Positions 34,706 to 48,606 of a stretch of DNA of 64,000 nucleotides are shown piece by piece. Position 1 is the first letter of the stretch. Every line of letters begins with the position of its first letter. Both the position numbers and the translations under genes were made by a program. The stretch comes from Datnioides undecimradiatus. Its lineage: Eukaryota > Chordata > Actinopteri > Lobotiformes > Datnioididae. Where the stretch lies: contig WARS01000015.1 in assembly GCA_008933995.1 (NCBI GenBank), positions 1,850,001-1,914,000 on the forward strand. The letters run 5' to 3'. Below the pieces are notes generated by a model. It was given only the letters and a program-made list of their open reading frames with translations, had not been told where the DNA came from and did not search any database.

Positions 34706-37700
34706 GCATGCATACACCTTCTTTAGCAAAATCTTCATAATGTGAGTCAACTGACAAACCCCTTGGTGTTGCATTTAAGTGCTTAAGTGGTGAGTGTCTG
34801 AGGTGAAGTACACGCATTAACACATACTGTATGTTCCAGGCTCCCGGATCACTGCACTTGCCTTCTCTTCCTCGGTTCAGTCGGAGGATACTTGCAGGCA
34901 CATCAGGATGTGTGTGAATAAATAACCAGATTAACATAAAAGTTTAAAAAAGGGAGTGAGTGGCACAAGGATGGATTGCGTGTGCAAAGGTCCCCTGGAG
35001 TAGTGGCCTTGGTTTTCCAACATTCATGGGTTTTATGAAACCTTCCGATGCCATGTCCACTGTTAACCATATGCTTAAAGTTTAATGTAATATGTGAATT
35101 TACCATGTGAATGTCAAGATGTGGCATGAAACATTAAGTTGTCATCTCTTTCTCACAGATCGTGCCGGGATGTACAGCAGCATTTGCTGTTAATACACAT
35201 ACATTAGCTTGCATTACCATCTATTCTGTGCATTAAAGCTGCATGCAATTAGTCATGCAAACCTACGCAAGACACTGCGCTTATTATAAGTTATGTTTAG
35301 GAATATGTTTTGTATAATTTATCCACAGCATATCATTTTCATGTTATCAGCGCACCATGATATTGTTGGCTTTCATTTTATGTTGTTAGGTCCGGTGTTG
35401 TTGGCTACAGTGTTGTTGTTGTTTTGTTACATTTCACCTGGTGTGATTTCTATACTAAGAATCAGCATGACTTCAGTTCCTCCTTCGCAGAAGATGGGTA
35501 TTATGCTGCAGCAGGCAGCGGGTCCTCCTGCAGCAGAACAGATTTGGTGTATGTGAGTATGTATGAGGTGACACTTCATTGAGGGCTGTGGTGGATGTAA
35601 AAAAGAAAGTGTGAAAGAGACAGAAGTATGAGGCCTGGTCCATATTTGTGCTTCGTGTGCAGCACACTCTTGCATTTGTTACCCTGACTGCACTCTTGTC
35701 TTGTAATATTTTAATTGGTGCCGGATGAGACTTCCGCTGGCGTTGCCTCAATATGTGCTGTATTTGCCTGCCTAGCCTCCGTGTGTCATTGAGTTACTAA
35801 TGTGTTGAGCAGGCTATGGCACAGACTGCTGCACTACACCTCCTGCAGTCCCCAAAAGGAGTTGGACAAGGCAGATGGGGAGGCCACTGTGGTGCTTTAT
35901 TAGTGGATAACTGCAGGTTTTGTGTGTGTGCATGTGGTGCTGTGTGCGCACGTGCACTCAATTTATGCATTGACTTAATTACCAAACAGTGTGAAACGAC
36001 AAAAAGCAGACACTTTTCTTCTTTGCAGATGAATTCTGCAGAGTCCTTACAAATATGTTCTACAGGAGTAGACACCAAAAGCCTTTTCTTTTTGTTTCTT
36101 CCTGACACTCACAGTGGCAGCCAGACACTGCCTGACCAGAAAAGCTCTCCTACTTTTGCTGTGGTGCAGGGGGCTGTTTTTCACTTTCTTTTTTCAGAGG
36201 GCAAGCGGGGGAGTTTGCAGCTGCCACTCGAATGCACATATGGACAGAGCCTTGGTAAGATGGGGGTGGGGGGGACAGAGAGCACATGGCCCCCTCAGTC
36301 ACACTTTTAGAGAGCGAAGGTGGTAGAACAGGGCTGCAACAAAGAAATTAATATCTATTTCTCAGTGTCACATGCACTGGCACATACACTGTTAACAGAC
36401 CTTCAGAGACAGAACCTTTTTTTATTTTTTGCTAAACTTGTTTTCCAGACGTGTTATGCCAGTTCTTTTCAGAGAGCTGAATTGGACAACAATTTAATCA
36501 AATTTGTTCCCACTGCCACCCTCGAGCACATGTTTAGTTTTTTTTATGTTTGTGAGTTGGAAGAGGAAAAAGGGACATCACAAGTCCTCTGGTATTCATC
36601 GGTGTATCTAGACCCGATGATTCCATCTTCATTCACATTTATATAATTGTTTTTTATGTAAATGCAGTAGGACGACATTGCTTCTCTAACTTAACTAGTC
36701 CTTCAACTTGTAAGATTCTATAGATGTAAATTTGGGACCAATTGATGCCAGCATGTAAATTTTGTATAGTAGTGCCTTGTCGTATTGTTTGAAAAGATGC
36801 TTGTCCAGATGGGCTCTGGAGGGAATTAAGAGCACTCAAGCACAAGTAGAACGACAACTGATACTCAACAGACAGACTACTATTACAACTAATGGACTGC
36901 ATCAATAAGAGAAGCTACATTCAGCTTGAGGTTTCAAAAAAAAAAAAAAGATTTTACAGATTCAAGTTAATAAGCCTAATTCACTTGGCATCCTTTCAGA
37001 TATATAACGCTCACAACTTCCAATTTTATGTGACAAGCCAATTTCACTTGTTCTGCAGGATTAATATTTGCAGATAAAAGGCCCTGAATATAAAAGGGGC
37101 AAAGTGAAGGATGAGGACCTTCAACTATATGAAAATGCACTGTGTGGCTCAGCGCCCATGTTTGAGGTTGATGATCAGATGATATCACCCTGGCACCAAT
37201 GGTCTGGGCGGTTCCTTTTCCCGTCTGGGGTTGCCATGAGAGATGGACAGCAGCTCTCTGGGGGCCAATGAAAGGGGTTGTCATTAGAGGCACTTCCTGT
37301 AAAAAGTTACTTACCAATATCAGACTCATAAAGCAAATAAGCGTGCGCATGTCACACAGAGAGAGAGAGACATGACAGCATGGACTTACTCCACAAATCA
37401 CTATTGTAATCGAATCACTGAGCAAACATGTTGTGCAATCAGGTTGACAAATTAGTATGATGGTAAACATATACCATGACTGAGTCTCCTATTGCCCTCA
37501 GCTACTGTGCATTGGCTTGCTGCATCAGGTCATGAGTCACAGCCCAAATGAGGTTATCCAAACCATCCGGACATGCAGGCTGACACCAGAAGCTCCTCAC
37601 TGCCCAACCTATTTGAGCAACAGCTGAGACATCACACACCCCACTACATGTCCACGGGATGCATGACATCATCTTCACTCCTGTGTTTTATATGCATCAG

Positions 37701-39518
37701 TATGGGAGTCATTCCTCTCTGGCTAAATTAAGACCACTTTTGTGCCCCATCAGCCATTTTCTCCTCTGTCTGTCTCATTAATGACAGAATTTCTGTTATT
37801 CCTGTTTAGTCTTTTCTGCTCTTGCATCCATCACTTTTTCTATTGCTTCATCTTTCCACTTCTTCTTCAACAAAACCTTTTCCCTCTGCTCTGTCATCTC
37901 TCCCTGCCTCTGTCCCCGCATGTCCCTTCCTCCCTCCCTGCCTCACCTCCCTCCAGCCCCTCAGGCCGTGGCGACATGTGCGTTGCAATCTGCAGCCCCA
38001 GTGCTCTGCTGTCTCCCCAGGCTTCCCCATCACCCTCTACCCTCCCCTTGTGCTTTTAGGCTCCTCTGTTTAATTCATGAGCTTCCTGTGGCTCCTGTCA
38101 TGTCTCATCTGGGCCACAGGAAGGCACAGTGTAAATAATGGAGCATCCCCAAAGACATGTTCAATGCTGACTGTCACAGCAGCGCACCATGTGCTCCCAT
38201 GGAGAGGACAGGACAACAGTCTGTGTTTCTGTACATCTCTAACACATATGCCATGCTCATAACATTATTTTTACACATACGGTGAACAGAAAATGTAGTT
38301 GCAGCAGGGCTACTGGCATGCGCAAGCAAATACAGTGTCTATGCGCCACATTTCACCTCGCAGATGTTTTGCAGAATATACATAAATACATATTCAAACA
38401 AATGTAAAAACTGAAGGCACGGTTTTCAACCCTGCATGATAAAATATTTTTTTACTTCTCCTACTTTTATATGTTTTATTTCAATAGGCTACATTTTTGC
38501 AAATGCTGTGCTCCATGAAAACAAGCCGAGGCTTATTTAATGAATAAGCACAACATTTTCTCACAGCTTGAATCTTTAGCATTGACCACCTCTGGGCTTT
38601 CTATTGGCATTGTGACAGTGGAGGTGGTTTCGATGCAAAATCCCATCAGCGATCTTCTGTGGGATCCTTCCTTAAAACCCATAACAGGATGTTCAAATCA
38701 ATAACGCTGTGAGACAAAATGAGAAATCAGGGCAGCGGTAAGGAGGCGAGGGCCTCCCTTAATTCTCGCAGGGCAGTCTTTAGAGGCAAGGTCTTTAAAA
38801 CGATCTGCTTGTTAAGCAAAGCCTAGCAATTCCTCAAACACAACAAAGATGCCTTTGTCCTGCTCAAACATCTACCTTAAGGATATTTGTTCTGTGTGCA
38901 TCAATAAAGAATGGATAAGGATAGGGAACTGAGCATGGATAATATAGTAAAGCTCCAGGAGCCAAAAATAGTGTCTTTGTAATTTGCCTTCCTCTTTCTG
39001 CAACATCATCAACGTCATCCTGCAGGATTTCTCCTTTGTCGGTTTTCAGGCATGTTTATGACTTACTGTAAATTGGGAAAACAAGCCAGTAATATAAAGA
39101 AGGCTCAATTCTGCTCAATGTTGTGATGTGCAGATAGAAACTGAGTCAGCTGTAGAATAAAAATAAACTGAATCCAAGCTGACAGCTTTTTTTCCTCACC
39201 TCTGTGATGGTGCAAACTAAAAACCTCTTCAGCAACTGCTGTTCATGTCTGCAAGGGTTGAAAGTTTCATGCCTAAAAGACGCATTTGAAGAGATGTGTA
39301 TGTGTGTGTGTGTGTGTTTTTGTGTGTGTGCAGGTTTACACTGAACTGTGGTCATATTCTCGCAGTGAGGCTGTTATTTTTGCCGTCTCGCTCATGCAGG
39401 CGACAATGACAGCTTCCTTTTAGTAATGTCTCCCCACTGAGCTAAAATGAGTGCATATCAGAATTAAGTGTCTGCATGAGCACATGTATGTATGTAGATG
39501 TGTTACCATGTGTGACAG

Positions 39519-39520
<2 letters not shown>
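34705..39520. other. Intergenic spacer, part 2
   Basis: No exon or RNA gene supported. Contains T/GTT-rich sequence at 35383-35431, a pyrimidine-rich block at 37740-38060 whose open frames are Ser/Pro/Leu-rich from composition alone, and a GT tract at 39299-39330. Confidence 0.6.

Positions 39521-39554
<34 letters not shown>
39521..39554. repeat. (GA)17 microsatellite
   Basis: AG dinucleotides from 39521 to about 39554, then continuing imperfectly to 39566. Confidence 0.92.
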
Positions 39555-39563
<9 letters not shown>

Positions 39564-39566
39564 CAG

Positions 39567-42500
39567 TGAGTCAGAGATCTAAATGCCACGACGGGTGATC
39601 ACACTGACGGAGGAAATCTCTTGGGGGTAACAGCCTGGCAACACACCGTGTTCTTATTGATCTGTGCTATGTTCAGCAAAGCTGCTACTTAGGCAGACAA
39701 TCACCTGTGTAAACACCACCCCCACACTGCTTAACACTGAGGTGTATGTTGTTTAATTCTGCTTGATGTGGCACCCTGTGGTTGTTGATGCAGCCCATTT
39801 AGTAGGTGTATGTAGTGCTGTGTTTGTGTAAGTGTGTGTGTGTTTGTGTGCATGTGCGTAAAACTCATTCAAACGCGTTCTTTAGCAAAACCACTATTTA
39901 AAAATATAACATATTACACATATTTTCTGTAAATGAAACCAGACCCCAAACAATAAGGAAGTAAAGCCAACATTAACAAAACACAACATTAATGTTATTT
40001 GGCAATAATTGTGATTACAAACAAATTATTCCGAGAGTATGAAATGTAGCTCGTTCCTTGCATTGCTGCCTTATATTTACCAAAGCTGCTGTGGCAGGAA
40101 ATAAGGGGAGGGCACTGCATGATCAAGAGACCTCTGCAAGCCAAGAAATGCAGTTTACACAGCTGGTTGTCACATTATGACTGTAGCTGTTAATAAACTC
40201 ACACACTGACTTTCCAATCTGGCTGCAACATTTTGTTTGATCACTTCAGCTCTGGTAGCCTATTGTACATCAAACACGGAACAGCTAAATCCTTGTGAAG
40301 CTCTTTATATCATTCAGCGGCTCGATAACAAGCAAATTATCCCGCCGGAGGAAAAAAATAGATTCGCGCATGAATGATGCAAAACAAATTAAGATTACGG
40401 AATAGATTGCATTGTAAATCAGCAGAGTGATTGGTTTCAAGAGGTGAGCGCCTGCTATCTGTTTGGCGTAAATCCTCTCCCTGGAGGGGACATCATAAAA
40501 AGTGTGTTACTTACAATGTGAAGAAGTTGGGTCTCAACAGAGCAGCTCCCATGGGCTCCCTTGAGTAACACGGCAGGAGGCTTTGTTTTGTTCCAAGTGG
40601 AAGAACGGTGGTGGATTAGACACCAGTGAAAAATAAGGGCACTGCAGGTGGGGAAATCTAGGACAAGCCATTAGATGAGGATTCATCTTCAGTGCTTAAC
40701 CCATGTGTTTCAGCAGAAACACGCTAGAAATATCATCCTTATTTAGTATAAAGCAACTTCTTTTGACATTCGGTTCATCTTCCCAATTCCCTTTCTGACC
40801 CAAATAATAGAAAATTACTTAGTTCAATCGAGAATCGGACACAAAAACATACACCTCTGAACTCTGAACTGTTTTTTTATCGGCTGAGGCAGACAGCTAA
40901 AACAACCTGTCTGGCACTCACTGTAATGATGCTGATGCTGTTGTTTAGACGGATCTCAATTAGACGGGAAAAAGGCCTGCAGCACGTAGCTTGTGTTTTC
41001 ACCAGAGGCAATCTTCTCCGGGTCTTGCTGAAACAGGAGCAGGCATAGTTTCTTTGCTTGAGGGCAAACTTGCTCTGCAATTAATTAAAGAGTACTTTAT
41101 TCCCCAGCTTTTACTAGCTAATGTTTTTACCACCCTTCACAAAGACACACACTCACACACACACACACATACTGTACTGTAAACACATACTCTCAGCCTC
41201 TGAACTCCAGCTGCATAGTTGCAGCTCAGCAAATTTAATCAGAGTAGAGAATTTGTCCCACAATCCTTGTGGTGCTGCATACTGGGATTTAGAGATCAAC
41301 AGTAAAGGTATAAGACAATACAAAGAACTGCTCCCTGTAGTCTTTAGTTTTGTGCATGATTGGATAGCCTTGGAGTTCTTGATGTTGCTCTTGGCTTTTT
41401 GTCTTCAAAGGGGATGAAGGTTAGCTTCCGGATCAGCAGGTATGGTTTTATCATTAGTGGCTAGACAGGAACTATTTTTATCCGTCCTCTTCCTTCACTT
41501 CCAAAACACTGTAAAAACGCCCCGAGACACTGACTTCAGCAGTACAGTGAATGAAGCTGTTTTTTCAGAGTTCATCCTCTCTCACTTTCCTAGACAATGA
41601 CAGCTTATGAATTCATAATCCGGGGCTGTGTGAATACACACATACTGTATCTCGTGGTACAGAGTGCAAGCTGAGAATGAAAGTTTCTCCCGGAGTTGTG
41701 CTGCAATCCTGGCATCATACAGAAGCTGAGGGATTTTATTTTATTTTTTTTTTTTTATTTTTGGAAATTGCTGCAAAAGTATAGAAAGTTTAAATGAGTC
41801 TGCGAGTGTGTATAATGTGCTAATGAGACTGAATGAAAGTGACAGATGCCCATCTGTCATGAAAGACCACATGGAGGAGCCCTGAGAGGAGACGACTGCT
41901 GTGGCCTTCTGCTCTGCACATGCAAAGAGTGTGTACAGATAGATAGATTTCTGAATTCATTATGTGAAAGTCAGCCCTTTGTCTCTCTGCTATGTTTGTC
42001 TTGTGACCGGCAAATCCAGACTTGCTAGTCTTGTTCTGTTCTTTCTTCAATCTGTCTCTTCATTTTTCTTTTCTTTTCTTTTTTTTTGCCTTTTTCTTTT
42101 CTCCATGGACCTCCGCAGGCCAGCAGCATCCAAAAGCCTCTTTATGAGGGCCATAATGAGAAGTAAAGCTCTGCATTCAGTCGCCGGTGCCTCGAGGGCC
42201 TGTTGCATTTCTGAGCATAGTTTCATGTCCCATCCCATTTAGAGGGGTTGATGAAAGGGCATGATGCACAAACAACAAAAAAAGCAAACAGCCGGCTATT
42301 CTTAGGAGGACAGGGCACGGCCTGATGTGAGGAGAAGGAGAGAGATACTGAAACTGCGGTTAACCAACAAAACTAGTTGTAGTACAAATTGTCACTGTTT
42401 AAGTAAAACATATTTATGAATAGATTTAAACATATTTACAAGATGCCTTTTAGTGGGATGAAAAGGAAAATTGCACTCCTCATTAATTTACATGTTTAGC

Positions 42501-43797
42501 AATGTCATGTTATCCATTTCTGACAGAGAGTTGGCAGATAGATGCAGTGACTTCACCGCCCTCCTGCTGTTCCTTCAGTCCAAGTGTGTGAGTACAGCTC
42601 CCTCTGCTGCTCAGATCCTGCAACTCTGCAACAAGACATGCTTTGCGGGAATAAAACTGAGCTGGAAAAAAAAAAAATACACAATGCACGACATATCTGA
42701 AATATGAAATCTGAAAATATTCAAAAACTAATTGTAGTTATTGACAGATAACGTACACAAACCACGTTTTGTCTTGTATCCAACTTCAGTTGTAATTTGA
42801 TGCCATTTAAAAAAAATAAAATAAAAAAATAAATATCCACCGCGCTGATGATGTGTCACTCTTGCTTCACAATGCCCATGTTGATGAGACTCACGTCCTC
42901 CTGGAGCGACAACAATGCCAGCAGTCACGGCGCGTCTGTGTGAGTCTGCCACATGGCGGAGAGCCAGCGCACACAGACACCGCCATGTGTTCTGATGGTT
43001 TGACACAGAGATGGGAACAGTTGTCAGAGAGGGCCTCTGTTGTGTGTTGTCAAAGCAAACAGGCATGGTACACAGAATCACATGTTTTGATGTATTTTCT
43101 GCATCAGCAACCAGCTAAAACCCTGGAACATTTAATAACGGCCAGTAGGTGGCACTATAACATAAAAGCTGAGGTGCGTGTCCTTATATTACTGTATGAA
43201 AGAAGAAGGAATACATCACCATTATGAGACGTGTCAGCACCACTTTTCCTCTCAAATTAAGGAACAGATTGGTGGGAATGAACGCTGAAATACATTAATA
43301 CATTAATACTATGCAAAAATACAAGTAGATTCATAAAAGCAGATGAGAACAAGAAGAAAATGCATAATAAATAATAAATAAATCCTGAGGAATATAGATT
43401 TTGAGCCTTGCCTTTAAATGTTTGCCATAGTTTTAATAAAAAAATATACAATTAAAAAAAACAAACTCTGTTGGATATCCAAACATCTCATTATACATAA
43501 TTCATATTACACAGGAAGACCTGCTTTACAATCCATGTAAATATGCAGCCGCACCAAGCAAAACATGTAGCCTACATACTCAGGAGAGTTGTTCTCATAT
43601 CTCGGGAACAGTGAGAAGTAAAGGACAGAAATTACGACCTCTCTGTTTGGCTCACACTGCCATGAGTTCCCCATTGCCTGCTTCATGCAGCTGTAAATAA
43701 AGGTAATTGTACAAAAGCTTAATTAAATGACATAAATCCTGTTTACGACGTTTGGGCTTTACTGAGCCACTGAATTGTAGGGGGAAGGAGAGCTGCA
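39567..43797. other. Intergenic spacer, part 3
   Basis: No exon supported. Holds a CA tract near 41149-41168, T-rich runs near 41737-41757 and 42060-42090, and an AT-rich block near 43260-43460. The segment 40310-40440 has a denser mixture of homeobox-like and POU-like words and is discussed as a finding. Confidence 0.6.
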
Positions 43798-43798
43798 T

Positions 43799-43830
43799 TG
43801 TGTGTGTGTGTGTGTGTGTGTGTTTGTGTG
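43799..43830. repeat. (GT)n microsatellite
   Basis: A GT array interrupted once by TTT near 43823. CA-rich sequence follows at 43893-43942, so the two could pair as a loose inverted repeat. Confidence 0.9.
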
Positions 43831-46123
43831 TACAGTTTCTCTCTTTTCCCACCCCCCTGCGTCACCTCCCCTTTCGCTTTCCCTTTTTTCAGACACACAA
43901 ACGCACACACACTCTCACACACACTCTCACACTCACACACAGCGTATGCAGAACACAAAAGCATAAAGTCATCCCCCTTCCTGTCTGTGTGTGTGGATGT
44001 GAGGTGCAGCTTTAGTGTGGCTCGAGCTAATGTCATTTTCTGTGAAACTCTGGACACCCAGAGCAGTAATTCATTTCTTTCATTAGAGCTGAGTGTGTGC
44101 GTGTTGGTGGCGATGAAGGTGTGGCTGTCTGACTGGCACTCGGGCAGGGCTTCTCTGGTATTCCACACCACAGATGACTCAGACGGCTCGGCCCAGTGTC
44201 CATGACCCTGAGACCTGATGGGAGGATATTTAATGAGCGCAGGCGGCGAATGGAGCACGCAGACAAGGACATCCCCCAGTTTAAAGAACAAGTAAATATA
44301 TTTATAGAAGGTCAAATAGGGTTCAAAGCGGTGTGCTCACACTTGTTGTAAAAATGATAATGCAAAGGCAGGTTCTGGAGGACATTCAGTCAGCAGCTCA
44401 ATCGGTTCACATTTGTCCCGGTGCCGAATACACAGTGTCTATGTATACACCACTAGCGGAGACGGCCTCCATGCCTCTGTTTCAGCAGTTTCATCCAGCA
44501 AGCACAATCTCATATGATTGATTGATATTAGATTGAACTGGCTGGCTGTTGTTTCAGCACCATTGACTTCAGCAAGAGTTGCAGCCCAAGATTACAACAC
44601 TGATTGCATTTCAATTTTTAATGGAAAGTGCCAGAATATCCAAAGTTCTTTCTGGTGAGTTCACGCAGAGTGTTTTGCACCATTAGCGGCCCTCAGAAAG
44701 ACAAATTGGTTGCATTACCAGCTGCCTAATGTTCATTTATTATTTGTAATAATAAAGTGGCATGTATTTGTGCTCCCCTGTAATTGATTATGTTGTACAG
44801 TGCACCGTTTCTGGAGGATGATGCTTTTTTACAACCTCATAAGTCATTTGAGTCTTTGTGGCAGTTATTAATGTGTCTATGTGGTGAGGTGCCACTGAAT
44901 CAACTAGGCCTGCCCCTGTTGGAATCAGTGGAACATGCAGGCAGACATGATCCCAATGTGTGTGACTTAATGGCGCACCGGCTCCTGCCCAGTCAGCTGT
45001 GGACCATTAGACCCAGATTCAGTGCGTAACTGATAGGGATTCCTCACATATTGAATGGGTGTGCATGGCAGGTATGATGATTAGAGAGGATGCATTAGCC
45101 GCAAACAGGTGAGGGGCTGCAGTGTCTGCATGAAATGGATGAACTCAAGCAGCCAGACTGCATCCATTCATCAAGCATCTACGAGAAAGAAAAGGGGAGG
45201 CATCCCACCGGTGCTACAGGTAAATATTATGCTGTGTGAGTGGGTGCGAGATGGGAAAATGTCTCCTGAAAACACTGTGATCGGGGATGAGCAGAAATGC
45301 AGCATTTTATAATATTGCACTCAATCTGCTGCATAAGAAAATGCTCTGCTAAAAGCACACGTGACGGAGTTGGCTGAATCAAGCAATGCAGAGAAAGATC
45401 TAAATCATTTCCACAGTAATGTAACAAATGAATAATTCATGATCAGAAACTGTACTGTTCCCGCCAATACATCTTCAGCGCTCTCACTGCTAGACTATGG
45501 CGAAGCAACCCATAATTGCTCAGGGCATGAAGTAGTACTTAAAGCCCAGAACGATGTAGATCAGAGTGCGGTGCACACTACGGTGACAGCACCACCAGTA
45601 ACTAGTCCATCATGCTAACCTCTTTGCTGTAGCAGATGAAAAAGTTAAGGGCCCATAATGCTGCAACACTGCTTGCACATCACTGCAGGCTATATCCCAC
45701 ATGTACTGCATGGCAAAAAGTGCAGGGAAGAGCTTTTGAACCAAAGGGTGGAGAATTATAGCACTAGTTAGAATTTAATGAAGGCACATAAAGTGGAAAT
45801 CTCAGTGTTCAAGATCTCAATGAACTGCAAGCTGCAGCTAAAAGCACTAGAGGGAAGATTTTGATCCAGTTAGCACAAATTTTCAAAGTGATTTCAACTT
45901 TTGCCTTGCAACGTGGCATCCTGGTTAGCTTTAAACTGTGAGATAAGTGAATTCCAACATAATTAGCTCTCGGGTGGAGAATTCAAACACCAAAAAAAAC
46001 ATGTACAACTATGGAGCTCCACAGGAGTGCTCACCCACCCCCCCTGTCCTCCCAGTCTTCCACAGCAATATGTTGGAGGAGAACTTCTCTGAGTGAAAGT
46101 GAAAAGCGCAATATTATGGCCAA

Positions 46124-46153
46124 CCCCCCCCCCCCCACACACACACACACACC
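46124..46153. repeat. C13 homopolymer joined to (CA)n
   Basis: Thirteen consecutive C at 46124-46136, followed by CA dinucleotides to about 46152. Long poly-C is rare and prone to sequencing length error. Confidence 0.9.
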
Positions 46154-47761
46154 CCGGTGGATTATTACTGTATGTAGCTATTCTCTCAAAGGTCAAGCGA
46201 AGCCATTTGTCTCTCCACTGCTCTATACTGTCTCTCACTCTAAATCCCAGTGGTGTCTGGGCGGAGATGATAGAGCAGTCTGTTCCTCTCCCTCCCAAAC
46301 TCCCTGACCCCCCCCCAGCCCTCCCTCCTCCCTCAATCGGTCACTCCCTCACTCAGTCATTTATCCCCCTTTATTTAGAAGAGGACACAGCTGGACACAG
46401 AGGAATTGCGTGGCATCAGTTCGTAAAGTTTCAGGAGCTGCATTTCTCTCATGATAATTCAGCCCTGGCTACACTCATGCATGTTTTATGAAACTGCTTA
46501 GCCTTGTGATGGAAAACAGAAAAAACTTAAGTAAATATCTGAACTTTTTTTATGCAAGTCTAATAAGTGTCTCTCCTCCATTGAGAAACCTTGGCATAAC
46601 AATATTTATGCATTATATTTTCACTTTATCAAAAGCAGGCCTTCTTTACTTCTTAGCTCCCAGGTCACCACATCTTACTTTTTTTTTCTCCTTGCAGCTG
46701 GCAGTGCAGATTTGATTCAGCATTTCCAGACTTCCCAAACTCCCTGTTGCTTATTCTTTCTGCACCACTCACAGATGTGCTGCTGAGGAGGCTCCAGGGA
46801 CACTAGGCTAGCATGGACTGGCTGCTCGGATACTCAGCTAAAATATGTATTAACAAAACCCACCAGACTCCTCATTGTTTTGCTTGCGCTGTTCTTCCTC
46901 ACCATTAGCTTTAGAGTCTGACACTCTCACAAGATGTATGGAAATGCACGTATGTGCTGTAAGCATACATTTTAAGGATACAATGTTATTTCATAAAGCA
47001 TGTAAGCAGGAAGTGTTAAAACATAGTAAACTCTGCAATAACGGAGGGACTAATTTGATAATCCTAGGTTAAGAATGAGGCTTTTGTGGAGGGTGGACCC
47101 ATATTTTTTACATTTATGTGTCTATGAATAAATGGAATATAAAGAAAACCTGTTCTAAGTGAGTAATTCATTAAAAAAAGCAGTCAGAGGTTAAGTAGAG
47201 TGGTGGAGGGCACAGTTTAATTAGACCATCTTTTCTTGCTCTGTAAAGCGGGCCATTCACTCTAACTTTAAGAGACCTTTTTGGGATCTTACTGAGGGAA
47301 GCGAGTTAATGAACCATTGAAATCTTCAGCCGCTAAAAGAGGAGTTCTTGCGAGTGAAACTCAAAGCCAACTTAGTAACAGAACAGAATACCAAAACTAA
47401 AAATCTTTTCCTTTGCCGATACGCAAAGACATCTGCGAACAACTCAGATTCCATTAACGAAAAAATACAAAAGTATTAATTTCACCTTGCAGTGAGGTAT
47501 TTGACAACAGGGCAGCCTGTGAGTAGAGATATAAGCTAGGTGTCATAAATGCCCATTTTACCCTGCCGAACAACACCCACTGAAAATGCAATTAACTTCC
47601 AAGAACAGACATTCAGAACAAAGACACTTGAGAACAAAATCACATTTAAAGTCAAAGAACTGAGCTTAATTGTGTTACCAGACTTTGAAGGTAGGCGAAA
47701 TTCAATTTAAAACTCTAAAAGACCATAGCTGCATCGAATTAAGCTTATATACTTTGTTCAA

Positions 47762-47782
47762 TTTTTTTTTTTTTTTTTTTTT
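47762..47782. repeat. Poly-T tract (21 nt)
   Basis: An uninterrupted T run. On the minus strand it is poly-A, but no retroposon body is recognisable next to it. Confidence 0.9.
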
Positions 47783-48543
47783 GTCAGTGAAAATTACACC
47801 AAAGTAATGAAATATTATGATATAGCCATAGGGGAAGCTTTTCAAGGATAGATGAAAACATTTATTCAGGAGAAGGGCACTCTATGATATGATGACATTG
47901 CATCAAGATAATACTGCTGAGAATGCCTTCTTTAAGAGCTAACGATAGGTTAGATCTCCACTGGAAATGATGAAACAGCTGTGAAATTCTGGTAATGTGT
48001 GGCTAAAGTTCTGTCAAAGATTTTTTTTTTATTTTTTATTAAACAAATACCCATTGCTAACTTTCCTAAATCACTTTATTACCTTTGCTTTCTAAGGTTA
48101 TCATCACTTGAATTCTTGGAAATATATATATATTAACTTCTCCACCTTCTTTATTTTGAATATTTTTCTTTTTTCCCCACTTTTGAAATGTACCACTCAA
48201 GGAAGCTCTGGAGTCTAGGAGCCCCCAGGAGCCGAAGGGCTACATGTTCTATTCAGAGTCACTTTTTCTCAAAGTTTGAAAAGAAGTCTGCCTTGCCGTC
48301 ATTTTGGATTCATAAACCAAAGTGTGAAAGATGTGACGGAGATAGCGGGATGCATGGTGAGGGATAGGAGGAGAGGGGAGACAAAAAAAAAAAAAAAGAT
48401 AGCAGACGGGAATATTTCTCAGCTTGCTGAGGCAAAACTGCCGTCAGTGTCTGTATATGAATTTAGCAACAGTGGATGTGCTAGAGCATCGTCCACGGCT
48501 GCTTGTCAGAGTTGAAACTGTTTTTTTTGTCCCAATGAGGTGT

Positions 48544-48549
<6 letters not shown>

Positions 48550-48599
<50 letters not shown>
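48550..48599. repeat. (GT)25 microsatellite
   Basis: The longest GT array of the window, about 50 nt, ending in a short TATATA step. The His/Thr and Val/Cys repeats in overlapping open frames come only from this array. Confidence 0.95.

Positions 48600-48606
<7 letters not shown>

Larger units (their letters stand above)
43943..48549. other. Intergenic spacer, part 4
   Basis: No exon or RNA gene supported. Contains a C13 run joined to a CA array at 46124-46153, a T21 run at 47762-47782 and further short T runs. The segment 44520-44790 looks like candidate regulatory sequence. Confidence 0.6.

Noticed and set aside
37742-38073. Overlapping Ser/Pro/Leu-rich frames in the spacer
   Set aside because: Two overlapping frames are both open because the DNA is pyrimidine-rich; no conserved motif and no splice context.
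43743-44315. 190-aa minus-strand open frame
   Set aside because: Carries His/Thr and Val/Cys runs from GT/CA repeats and no recognisable domain or splice partner.
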